A stretch of 8,907 bases of DNA from a bacterium (GTDB lineage Bacteria > JACRDZ01 > JAJRWM01): NCBI GenBank assembly GCA_024276815.1, contig JAJRWM010000174.1:1-8907 (forward strand). The letters are read 5' to 3'. Below are positions 1-6,505 of this stretch, in pieces (position 1 is the first letter of the stretch; the number at the start of each line of letters is the position of its first letter). The notes under the pieces are model-generated. The model saw only the letters and a list, made by a program, of their open reading frames with translations, did no database searches and was not told where the DNA came from. Position numbers and translations under genes: made by a program.

Positions 1-1
1 C

Positions 2-1312
2 CGGATCAAAGAAATTATCGAGAAAAACCGCGGCGCCCGGGGAGTTCTCACGGAAATCGCCGAAGACTTTCAACTGCAGATCATCCGTGAGGAAGGCGAG
101 GGAGAAGAAGAAAAGATCGTCTCGGTTGACGAACTGGACGAGAGCCAGAGTCCCATGATTAAACTGGTCAACTCCATCATCTTTCAGGCGATCGAGAGAC
201 GAGTCTCGGACATCCATATCGAATCCGCCGAAGACCGGGTGGTGGTCAAATACCGCATCGACGGCGTGCTCTACAAAGCGATGGATAACCTGAGCAAACG
301 TTTTCACGACACGATAATCTCCCGGCTGAAAATCATGGCGGAACTGAACATCGCCGAGAAAAGGATTCCCCAGGACGGCCGTTTCAAGATCCGCTACCGC
401 CAGCGCACCATCGATTTCCGGGTCTCAATCATGCCCAGTATCTTTGGCGAGGACGCGGTTATCAGGATCCTGGATAAAATCGCCGTTAACCTGGACCTGA
501 GAAGCCTGGGATTTTCCGCGGGCGACCTGAGCCGCTTCGCCAGGAATATTCGCAAACCCTACGGTATGATCCTGGTGACCGGACCGACCGGCAGCGGTAA
601 AACCACCACCCTGTACTCCGCGATCAGGATGATTCATACCGGCGAGGATAAAATTATCACCATCGAAGACCCTATTGAATACCAGTTGCCCGGCGTCACC
701 CAAATCCCGGTGAACGAGAAGAAAGGGCTGACCTTCGCCCGGGGACTGCGCTCGATATTGCGGCACGATCCGGACAAGATCATGGTCGGCGAGATCCGCG
801 ACGGCGAGACCGCTCAAATCGCGATCCAGTCGGCTTTGACCGGCCACCTGGTGTTCAGCACGATCCACGCCAATAATGTTCTGGACGTTATCGGGCGATT
901 AATCAATATGGGGATTGAGCCTTATAACTTTGTCTCCTCGCTGGCCTGTATCCTGGCGCAGCGGCTGGTGCGCCAGATTTGCGACAACTGCAAGGTGCCG
1001 GTCATGATCCCCGCTGATATTCTGCATGAGAGCGGAATCGACGCGGACAAGTATAAGAGCCACGTGTTTTATGAAGGTAAAGGATGCGTCAAGTGCAGCG
1101 ATACCGGCTACCACGGACGAATCGGTATCTTTGAGCTGATCGACCTTTCCGATCGGATCAAGGAAATGATCTTAAGCAAGAGTTCCTTTATCGCCATTAA
1201 AAAACTGGCCCAGGAAGAGAACATGACCAATTTGCGGCAGTCAGCGATTCAGAAAGTCATAGACGGCGTCACCACTTTACATGAAATTAATCGAGTAACC
1301 TTTGTCGAATAG
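2..1312 (+). CDS. gspE: Type II secretion / type IV pilus assembly ATPase, GspE/PilB family (5' partial)
   Basis: This is a cytoplasmic hexameric ATPase that powers pseudopilus or pilus assembly. The frame is open from the first bases of the window; the ATG at 155 is internal, because the 51 codons before it read as the usual acidic linker leading into the conserved 'KLVN' segment. In the 436 visible residues: the N2E start 'SDIHIE' near 69-74, Walker A GPTGSGKTT at 194-202, the Asp box 'ITIEDPIEYQ' near 219-228, the Walker B region 'DKIMVGEIRD' near 258-267, the His box 'STIHANN' near 286-292, and a zinc tetracysteine (CDNC near 327-330, CVKC near 362-365). The tetracysteine is typical of GspE and most PilB, and unlike PilT. 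Only the extreme N-terminal domain is missing. pilM follows after 18 bases, with no gspF in between. GspE versus PilB cannot be settled from this protein alone; the GspG-type pseudopilins downstream favour GspE. Confidence 0.95.
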   Translation, partial: RIKEIIEKNRGARGVLTEIAEDFQLQIIREEGEGEEEKIVSVDELDESQSPMIKLVNSIIFQAIERRVSDIHIESAEDRVVVKYRIDGVLYKAMDNLSKRFHDTIISRLKIMAELNIAEKRIPQDGRFKIRYRQRTIDFRVSIMPSIFGEDAVIRILDKIAVNLDLRSLGFSAGDLSRFARNIRKPYGMILVTGPTGSGKTTTLYSAIRMIHTGEDKIITIEDPIEYQLPGVTQIPVNEKKGLTFARGLRSILRHDPDKIMVGEIRDGETAQIAIQSALTGHLVFSTIHANNVLDVIGRLINMGIEPYNFVSSLACILAQRLVRQICDNCKVPVMIPADILHESGIDADKYKSHVFYEGKGCVKCSDTGYHGRIGIFELIDLSDRIKEMILSKSSFIAIKKLAQEENMTNLRQSAIQKVIDGVTTLHEINRVTFVE

Positions 1313-1318
1313 TATTTC

Positions 1319-1322
1319 GGAG
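1319..1322 (+). promoter_or_regulatory. Ribosome binding site deciding the TTG start of pilM
   Basis: GGAG lies 8 bases before a TTG codon. That TTG opens the conserved PilM N-terminus (VGLDIA...), and no ATG or GTG is available nearby in this frame, so TTG at 1331 is taken as the start. Confidence 0.7.
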
Positions 1323-1330
1323 CTAGCCCC

Positions 1331-2359
1331 TTGGTTGGATTAGATATAGCCTGTAATAATATCAAGATCGCCGAACTGCGGAAAAAAGGCTCCCGGCTCC
1401 TGGTCAAAAAGGCGGTTTACCTGGAAAGAGAAGCCGAGCTTATTAATCCCGGGTTTACCAACCGGAACATCCTCTCACGCGAAGCGCTGAGAAAACAGAT
1501 CATCTACGCCTACAGCGAAGCCGGCATCAGGGACTCCGAAGTCTGCGTTAGTATCCCGGCCAGTTGCGTCCGTCTTTTTTTCCTTAATTTTGAGGAGCTA
1601 AGCGCCAACCGCGAAGAGATGGTGAAGCTGATAAAATGGCAAATCGACAAGCAAATGCCGGGCCGTAACTTCAAGTCGTCTTTGTCATACCAGGTAATCA
1701 ACCCGGAAGCGTCGGGCGGTTACCGGATCATGGCGGCGGCGGCCAGCGAGGCGGTTGTTGACGAGTATGTTTCCCTGTTATACGAGTCCTCAAAAAACCC
1801 GGTCCGGATAGAAGCCGATTTTTTAGCCGCCTACAACTATTTTGAGGATTACCTGAAAACCAGCCTAGACTACCTTTTTGTCTATTCCAGTTTTGACACA
1901 ACCAGCCTTCTTTTCTTTCAGGCCGGCGAACCGGTCTTTTATCATCGAATTGACATGGGAGGACGCGATTACTCGATGGCCATCTCATTACAGAAAAAAC
2001 TGGATATCATTGAAACGGAACGATACAAACAGGGCAAAGTCTTCTTCCCCGACCGGCACTCGACCGATCCCGAGATCATGGAAAACTTCGCCCTGATTAA
2101 AGGCGTGAATGAAAAACTCTTCAAGAAAATTAATGATTCCATCCGCTATTTTTTAAACAATCATCCCCGGTCTTCTATTGACCAGGTCTTTATCTGCGGT
2201 AACGGGCTGGCTTTTGCCAACCTTGATCTTTTTGGGGAAAATTTCTGGGAAATAAAATGCGAACTGTTAAATGCCGACCTGATAAAAATCGAAAGCGCGC
2301 CTGATCTGAGCCGTATTTACCCGGCGGTGGGCGTCGCGGCGGGAGGTTTGCCAGCGTGA
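1331..2359 (+). CDS. pilM: PilM-like actin-fold assembly protein
   Basis: This is a cytoplasmic actin/FtsA-fold protein of 342 residues, normal length for PilM. In T4P and PilMNO-type T2SS it binds the cytoplasmic tail of PilN and links the ATPase to the inner-membrane platform. Visible regions: the phosphate-1 strand 'VGLDIACNNIKIAEL' (2-16); the 'VSIPAS' strand (73-78) followed by the PilM-type helix at 94-110; a phosphate-2 region near 184-192; 'GEPVFYHRIDMGG' (199-211), matching the family's inward-facing strand; and the adenosine-side loop 'FICGNGLAFANLD' (287-299). The phosphate-2 loop lacks the usual Asp-Ile-Gly (here Y-S-S-F-D), so nucleotide binding may be weakened. The start is TTG with a good ribosome binding site. 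The stop overlaps the pilN GTG by 4 bases (GTGA), suggesting translational coupling. Family assignment is by pattern recognition; GspL cytoplasmic domains share the fold, but the separate pilN gene argues for PilM. Confidence 0.85.
   Translation: MVGLDIACNNIKIAELRKKGSRLLVKKAVYLEREAELINPGFTNRNILSREALRKQIIYAYSEAGIRDSEVCVSIPASCVRLFFLNFEELSANREEMVKLIKWQIDKQMPGRNFKSSLSYQVINPEASGGYRIMAAAASEAVVDEYVSLLYESSKNPVRIEADFLAAYNYFEDYLKTSLDYLFVYSSFDTTSLLFFQAGEPVFYHRIDMGGRDYSMAISLQKKLDIIETERYKQGKVFFPDRHSTDPEIMENFALIKGVNEKLFKKINDSIRYFLNNHPRSSIDQVFICGNGLAFANLDLFGENFWEIKCELLNADLIKIESAPDLSRIYPAVGVAAGGLPA
2341..2346 (+). promoter_or_regulatory. Ribosome binding site for the GTG start of pilN
   Basis: A strong GGGAGG lies inside the 3' end of pilM, 9 bases before the GTG at 2356. 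It supports a GTG start that overlaps the pilM stop codon. Confidence 0.75.
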
Positions 2360-2886
2360 GGCTATCATTAAACCTGATCGAAAAGCCCCGTAAAAATCAC
2401 CACGCCCTGATCAACTGGTTATTGTTCGGCTTCCTGTTAATTGCCGCCTGCGGCTTGGCGGCTTATCCCAATATCCGCCTTCATCGGGAGCTGTCAGCGA
2501 AACTGGCAAACCTAAAAAAACAATTACTGGCGGAAAGCGTGGCCCCGTCTGCTCAGACCCCGGGCGAATCTTTTGAACCGGTCGAGCTTAACAAGTTGAA
2601 AGAGAAAGTGGACTTTATCAACCGTTTGTGGCAACAACGCCGTTTTTACTGGACCGGGTTTTTAAACCACCTGGAAAGGGAAACGCCGGCTGACGTGATG
2701 CTGCTCAGCATCACCCCTGATCCCGCTTCAAGCAAAGTCAAGATCGAGGGATTAGCGAAATCAACGGAAGATATTGTGACCATGATTAAGAGGATGCAGG
2801 CCTCGCCGTATTTCCGGGAAGTCTTTCTGAGCAAGCAGGAGAAGTTTAATTACCAGGTGGGACCAAACGTGAAAAAAGTGGTCTAG
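2356..2886 (+). CDS. pilN: PilN-like inner-membrane assembly protein
   Basis: This 176-residue bitopic inner-membrane protein has the PilN architecture. A short cytoplasmic tail begins 'LSLNLIE' (3-9), corresponding to the conserved Asn-Leu-Leu peptide that docks on PilM. One transmembrane helix follows at about 18-38, then a periplasmic helical or coiled-coil segment at about 42-95. The C-terminal ferredoxin-like domain is at about 100-165, including 'LNHLERETPADVMLLSI' and 'VKIEGLAKSTEDI'. PilN normally heterodimerises with PilO, encoded next. The start is GTG, 4 bases inside pilM. A 45-base gap precedes pilO. The final domain is compact but complete. Assignment rests on the motif pattern plus position between pilM and pilO; the equivalent T2SS part is the membrane-periplasmic half of GspL. 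Confidence 0.87.
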   Translation: MRLSLNLIEKPRKNHHALINWLLFGFLLIAACGLAAYPNIRLHRELSAKLANLKKQLLAESVAPSAQTPGESFEPVELNKLKEKVDFINRLWQQRRFYWTGFLNHLERETPADVMLLSITPDPASSKVKIEGLAKSTEDIVTMIKRMQASPYFREVFLSKQEKFNYQVGPNVKKVV

Positions 2887-2931
2887 AGATTCGTCATGGT
2901 GTTTGATTATGATGAGCCGGGAGCGTAGTTT

Positions 2932-3468
2932 ATGAGTTGGCCGGGCAGATTGCTGATAATTCTGGGACTGGCGTTTTTCAGCTACTGGGCCAGCGCGCGC
3001 TACCTGGTTGCCCCGGTTGAAACGGAAAGTTTCTCAATACTGGAGCGGCAGAGATCCCTGCGGGCCGAGAAAATCGCGCTGGCTGAACGGCTCACCCGGG
3101 AGAGCAGCGAGCGGGCGGCTTGGGAGAAGCTGCGAAAAGAGGTTAGCAGCGTAAAACTGGCCATTCCGCCGAAAGAGGAAATAACCAGGTTGATCGCCCG
3201 TCTGCCTGAGCTGGCCGATTCAAGCGGCGTCACGATCAACTCGGTGAACTACCGGCCATTTAAAAAAGCTTTTGAAAACTACCAGCTATTGGAATTCAAC
3301 ATGCCGGTTACCGGCAGCTATCAAAACATCAGACATTTCATCCATGAACTGGAACTCATGGAATCAAATCTTTTAATCAAGGCTATAAGGTTGAGACAAA
3401 GCAACCGTAAACCGGGAAAAATCGCTTTGCAAATAAACGTAAGCGCTTATTATAATGATGAACGATAA
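2932..3468 (+). CDS. pilO: PilO-like (GspM-like) inner-membrane assembly protein
   Basis: This 178-residue bitopic protein has a very short N-terminal tail, one transmembrane helix at about 6-22, and a charged coiled coil at about 35-75. A C-terminal periplasmic ferredoxin-like domain spans about 80-178 and contains 'LADSSGVTINSV' and 'GSYQNIRHFIHELELMESNLL', both typical of PilO. PilO pairs with PilN through these regions and contacts PilP in T4P; GspM fills this role in T2SS. The ATG at 2932 has GGGAG 8 bases upstream (2919-2923). A very short reading frame (ATG at 2912, stop 2933-2935) overlaps this start codon, which could couple translation to pilN. The 3' end overlaps the next gene by 14 bases. 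No truncation or missing domain is apparent. Confidence 0.88.
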   Translation: MSWPGRLLIILGLAFFSYWASARYLVAPVETESFSILERQRSLRAEKIALAERLTRESSERAAWEKLRKEVSSVKLAIPPKEEITRLIARLPELADSSGVTINSVNYRPFKKAFENYQLLEFNMPVTGSYQNIRHFIHELELMESNLLIKAIRLRQSNRKPGKIALQINVSAYYNDER

Positions 3469-4003
3469 AAAGAAGATCCGGATTCTTATCATACTGGTCC
3501 TCTGCTGGGTCATTGTTTTCACCATAAGGCTCTCTTTTTTCCGTACTGAGGAGAGACGCGTCCCTTTAAAGTATAAGCCTCAGTCCGCCAGCCGACCTTC
3601 GGCAAACGCCTCTCAGGCAGAAAAGGAGATACCCCGGTTACTGTATGACCGGGAACCGGTCCGGAAAACAGTTCCCTTGACGGAAGTAAAAAACATTTTC
3701 GCGCCCCTGAAATACTATCTCCCGCCGCCGCCCAAACCGGAGCCTCCCCCCCCCCCGCCGTCCAAACCGGAACCGCCGCCGCCGCACCCCCTGGAAAAAG
3801 AGCTGGAGAAAATTGAATTCATGGGAAAAGCTACCCAAGATGGTAATTTTGTGGTATTTTTAAGCTTGCGTGACCAAGTGTTTCAAGTTACGAAAGGCAG
3901 CTTCCTGCTTAACGATCAGTTGGTCGTCAAACGACTCGCCGGGGACAAAATAATCATCGGCATTCGGGGAACCGACATTGAAAAAGAGATTAGTCTGGAA
4001 TGA
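3455..4003 (+). CDS. GspC/PilP-like periplasmic linker protein, proline-rich
   Basis: This 182-residue protein has one N-terminal transmembrane helix (about 8-28), a basic and polar stretch, and the segment 'LTEVKNIFAPL' (75-85), resembling the short motif that precedes the periplasmic domain in GspC and PilP. A proline-rich linker follows (90-112), then a small beta-rich C-terminal domain (about 116-181; 'IEFMGKATQDGNFVVFLS', 'VTKGSFLLNDQLVVKRL'). That last domain looks like the HR/PilP fold, which binds the secretin N0 domain. Placed between pilO and the secretin, it fits the PilP or GspC role. It has a membrane helix rather than a lipobox, which is more like GspC, while its neighbours are PilMNO; I therefore leave the symbol blank. 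ATGs at 3455 and 3458 are both possible starts, and no strong ribosome binding site precedes them, so translation may depend on coupling to pilO. A C11 tract lies inside the linker. Confidence 0.75.
   Translation: MMNDKKKIRILIILVLCWVIVFTIRLSFFRTEERRVPLKYKPQSASRPSANASQAEKEIPRLLYDREPVRKTVPLTEVKNIFAPLKYYLPPPPKPEPPPPPPSKPEPPPPHPLEKELEKIEFMGKATQDGNFVVFLSLRDQVFQVTKGSFLLNDQLVVKRLAGDKIIIGIRGTDIEKEISLE
3722..3790 (+). repeat. Proline-codon low-complexity tract with an 11-C homopolymer
   Basis: Codons for residues 90-112 of the GspC/PilP-like protein encode two imperfect copies of a P-rich unit containing 'KPEPPPP'. Within it, 3746-3756 is an uninterrupted run of 11 C. The tract probably forms a stiff periplasmic spacer. 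A one-base slip in the C run would remove the downstream secretin-binding domain. Confidence 0.9.
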
Positions 4004-4008
4004 TATAA

Positions 4009-5967
4009 TTGTTCATGGAGAATAAAAAAACAATGATCAAACGGCATGTGAAATTTATTTTATTGGTAATGGCGGCCCTATACTTGACGGTTTTCGTCCT
4101 GGCCAACGTTCAGGAACCGGCGAGAAAAATCAGTAATCTTTCTTTTCGCGACAAAAATCTGAAAGCGGTCTTTCAGGCTCTTTCTGTTTTTGAGAATATC
4201 AATATTTTCTTTGACGAGCAGGTCCGGGACAGCAAGGTGTCAATCAATATCAACAACATGACCTTTGACCAGGCGCTGGAACTGTTGCTGAAAACCCACA
4301 AACTGTTCCTGATCAGAACAGACCCCCAAACGATAATTATCATTCCCGACACCCCGGAGAAACGCGAGCAGTACAAAGAGATGGCCATTAAAACATTTTA
4401 TATCGTTAACGCTGAGGCCAAGGATATCATGAATTTGCTGAGGACGATGATCGGCGCCCGTCAGATTTTCGTCAATGAGCGGCTGAACGCTTTGGTGATC
4501 CGGGACAGTAAAGAAAATATGACGCTGGTCGAACAGCTTATCAGGGACAACGATAAACTCGCCCGGCAAGTCGATATTGAGCTGGAACTGTTTGAGGTTA
4601 ACCGGGAAAGAATCAAAAAACTGGGCGCCCAGTTCAGCAAGGATACCCTCACTTTGAAAATCGACAAAGATTCCCTGGACCTGGAGGAGTTAGCCAAGGT
4701 CGATCCTAATAATTTGATCACAACGCTGCCGGGATTGATCTACAGCGTCATGAAAGAGAGTTCCGACAGCGTGATCCTGGCCAATCCCAAGGTACGGATC
4801 ACCAACCGGCAGAAGGCTAAAATCGTCATCGCCGACCGTATCCCTCTGGAAATTTCAACCAGCACCTTCACCCCTGAAGGCTCTGAAACCGTGACCACGA
4901 CGATACAATACAAGGACGTCGGGATACAGTTTAATGTCGAGCCAACCATTCACCTGAACGGCAAGACGACGATCAAGCTTAATATAGAGGTCAGTTCCAT
5001 CGTGGGCGAGTCTTCCGAGGGCTACCCGACCATCCGCACCCGGAATGTGGAGACCTTTATCCGTCTTAACGACCGGGAGACCAAAATCCTGGGCGGCCTG
5101 ATTTCCGATTCGGAGAGAACATCTATTAAAAAAATTCCCCTGCTGGGAGACGTCCCGTATTTAGGAGCCTTGTTCCGTTCTGAAGACACCAGGAAAATTC
5201 AAACGGAAATTGTCATGGCGATCACGCCCAAAATTATCGCTGAGACCGAAACCGACGCGGTGTCTTCTTCTGAGGCGATTATCCTGGGACAGCGGGGAAC
5301 CGGTCCCGTCGGCGCGGCGCCGAACAGGCAAACATCTTCTCCGGCAAAACAAATTACGAGCCAGCCGGCACAATCCGAGCCGGCGGCCGGCGGCAAACTG
5401 AAAGCGCCCGCGAGCCAGACGCCGTCTGAACCTGAGCCGGCGGCAGCGGCTGAAAAAGAATCGGCGAAAACTTTCGCCCAGACAGACAAAAAGAATGACC
5501 GGGAACCGGAAATCACCGGGCCTGAGTCCGTCCCCCAACCCGCCGGCGCCCGGATTTATCTTGAGCCTCAGGAAGCGGTTGTCCACGAAATCGGGGAACA
5601 GTTTGTGGTTTACGTCAAGGTGGCTGATGTGGAAAACCTGTTTGGCGCGCCGTTTCACCTGCACTATAAACGGGATATCGTAAACGTGGTCAAGGTGGAG
5701 GAAGGCGGGTTCTTCAAACAGAACGGTTATTCAACTTCCTTTTTGTATTCCAACGATAAATCGCGGGGACGAACCTTTATCGGGCTGACCCGCCTGGGGA
5801 AAACCAAGGGGGCTGACGGCGACGGCAACCTGGTCAAAATCACTTTCGAAAGCGTCGGCTGGGGAGACTCGGATCTGACCATCTCCAATGACGTTTTAGT
5901 TGATCCGCGCCTGAACCAGATCAGCGTAAATAAATCCGGCGGAGTTGTCCGTGTCGTGCGGCCATGA
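4009..5967 (+). CDS. gspD: Secretin (GspD/PilQ family) with C-terminal cohesin domain
   Basis: This 652-residue outer-membrane channel protein has an N-terminal signal peptide (Lys/Arg-rich at 6-15, hydrophobic 16-31, possible signal peptidase I cut after 'VLA' at 30-32). An STN/N0 domain spans about 38-113 ('LKAVFQALSVFENINIFFDE'). An N1 domain spans about 127-185 ('VNERLNALVIRD'). The secretin core spans about 187-410, with 'ILANPKVRITNRQKAKI', 'KILGGLISDSE' and 'IPLLGDVPYLGALFR' as strong family hallmarks. Only one N1-like repeat is present, so the periplasmic part is shorter than in classical GspD. Residues 411-513 are a disordered Ala/Pro/Glu/Ser linker. Residues about 514-651 look like a cohesin-type beta-sandwich ('GEQFVVYVKVADVENLFGA', 'GDGNLVKITF'). 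The start is TTG 4009 (GGA 9 bases upstream) or ATG 4015; ATG 4033 also leaves a full signal peptide. The cohesin call is less certain than the secretin call. Confidence 0.93.
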   Translation: MFMENKKTMIKRHVKFILLVMAALYLTVFVLANVQEPARKISNLSFRDKNLKAVFQALSVFENINIFFDEQVRDSKVSININNMTFDQALELLLKTHKLFLIRTDPQTIIIIPDTPEKREQYKEMAIKTFYIVNAEAKDIMNLLRTMIGARQIFVNERLNALVIRDSKENMTLVEQLIRDNDKLARQVDIELELFEVNRERIKKLGAQFSKDTLTLKIDKDSLDLEELAKVDPNNLITTLPGLIYSVMKESSDSVILANPKVRITNRQKAKIVIADRIPLEISTSTFTPEGSETVTTTIQYKDVGIQFNVEPTIHLNGKTTIKLNIEVSSIVGESSEGYPTIRTRNVETFIRLNDRETKILGGLISDSERTSIKKIPLLGDVPYLGALFRSEDTRKIQTEIVMAITPKIIAETETDAVSSSEAIILGQRGTGPVGAAPNRQTSSPAKQITSQPAQSEPAAGGKLKAPASQTPSEPEPAAAAEKESAKTFAQTDKKNDREPEITGPESVPQPAGARIYLEPQEAVVHEIGEQFVVYVKVADVENLFGAPFHLHYKRDIVNVVKVEEGGFFKQNGYSTSFLYSNDKSRGRTFIGLTRLGKTKGADGDGNLVKITFESVGWGDSDLTISNDVLVDPRLNQISVNKSGGVVRVVRP

Positions 5968-5976
5968 ACCTGTTCC

Positions 5977-6035
5977 CGCCGAGACATGGCGTCAGCGGTC
6001 TCGGCGACTTGGGAAGCGAACCGGTCTCCGGAGAC
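5977..6035 (+). promoter_or_regulatory. Possible alternating hairpins covering the gspG ribosome binding site
   Basis: In the gap between secretin and pseudopilin, CGCCGAGAC (5977-5985) pairs perfectly with GTCTCGGCG (5998-6006), giving a 9-bp stem with a 12-base loop. The 3' arm can instead pair with CCGGAGAC (6028-6035), about 7 bp with one bulge. That second stem would bury the GGAG (6030-6033) serving the ATG at 6044. 6024-6035 is also a 12-base palindrome. The complementarity is seen; the regulatory role is inferred. Confidence 0.4.
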
Positions 6036-6043
6036 TTTAACAG

Positions 6044-6505
6044 ATGATATTCTTTAGCCGGCCGGCCAGGGCACACCACCCGCGCGACCGGGGTTTCACC
6101 CTTATTGAGCTTCTGGTCGTCATCACCATCATCGGCATTCTGACGGCGGCGGTTCTGCCGATCAGCCGGGTAACCATAACCCGCACCAGGGAACTGGAGT
6201 TAAAGAGAGCGCTCAGAACCATGCGGCGCGCGATTGACCAGTATAAGCTCAATTATGATAAACATGTATATAAGGAAGAAGAGCAGGTTGACCGCTCAGG
6301 CTACCCGCTGACCCTGGATGAGTTATTGGAAAAAAAATTGTTGCGCAGTATTCCGATTGATCCCTTAAGCGGCCAAAAAGAGTGGCGCACAGTCTCGTTT
6401 ACTGACGACCTTGATTCACAGATTAGCGATGGAGCCGATGTTTACGATGTTCACAGCCTGTCCGAGGAGGTTGCCCTGGATGGCACGTCATACAGCGAAT
6501 GGTAA
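6044..6505 (+). CDS. gspG: Type II secretion major pseudopilin, GspG-like (first copy)
   Basis: This 153-residue prepilin-like protein would be processed by prepilin peptidase and polymerised into the periplasmic pseudopilus. The leader is 17 residues with basic side chains, cut at Gly17/Phe18. The mature N-terminus starts 'FTLIELLVVITIIGIL', with the conserved Glu5 at residue 22 and a hydrophobic helix to about 40. The rest follows GspG: 'LKRALRTMRRAIDQYK' helix, 'YPLTLDELLEKKLLRSIPIDPLSG', then the C-terminal 'DVYDVHSLSEEVALDGTSYSEW', the region that holds the calcium site in GspG. The mature length of 136 residues is normal. The start is ATG with GGAG 10 bases upstream. Its 3' end overlaps the second pseudopilin by 26 bases. 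No prepilin peptidase gene is in the window. Confidence 0.93.
   Translation: MIFFSRPARAHHPRDRGFTLIELLVVITIIGILTAAVLPISRVTITRTRELELKRALRTMRRAIDQYKLNYDKHVYKEEEQVDRSGYPLTLDELLEKKLLRSIPIDPLSGQKEWRTVSFTDDLDSQISDGADVYDVHSLSEEVALDGTSYSEW
6464..6470 (+). promoter_or_regulatory. Ribosome binding site fixing the start of the second pseudopilin
   Basis: GAGGAGG lies inside the first pseudopilin gene, 9 bases before the ATG at 6480. This start gives a 13-residue leader ending in Gly just before Phe-Thr-Leu-Ile-Glu. It is preferable to the upstream TTG at 6411, which would add 23 residues read out of frame through the first gene. Confidence 0.8.

Noticed and set aside
425-868. Antisense 147-codon frame opposite the ATPase gene
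   Set aside because: It covers the Walker A and Walker B region of a strongly conserved gene and its translation shows no domain; codon bias explains it.
155-1312. ATG at 155 as the start of the ATPase gene
   Set aside because: The frame is open upstream to the window edge and the upstream residues form the expected linker before the N2E domain, so the gene is cut by the window.
3722-3790. Short repeats as a CRISPR array or tandem-repeat locus
   Set aside because: They are in-frame proline codons within one gene, with no regular spacer structure.
5161-5664. Antisense open frames of 167 and 105 codons opposite the secretin linker
   Set aside because: They are Arg/Gly/Ala-rich shadows of the Ala/Pro/Glu linker, lack recognisable domains, and lie opposite a confident gene.
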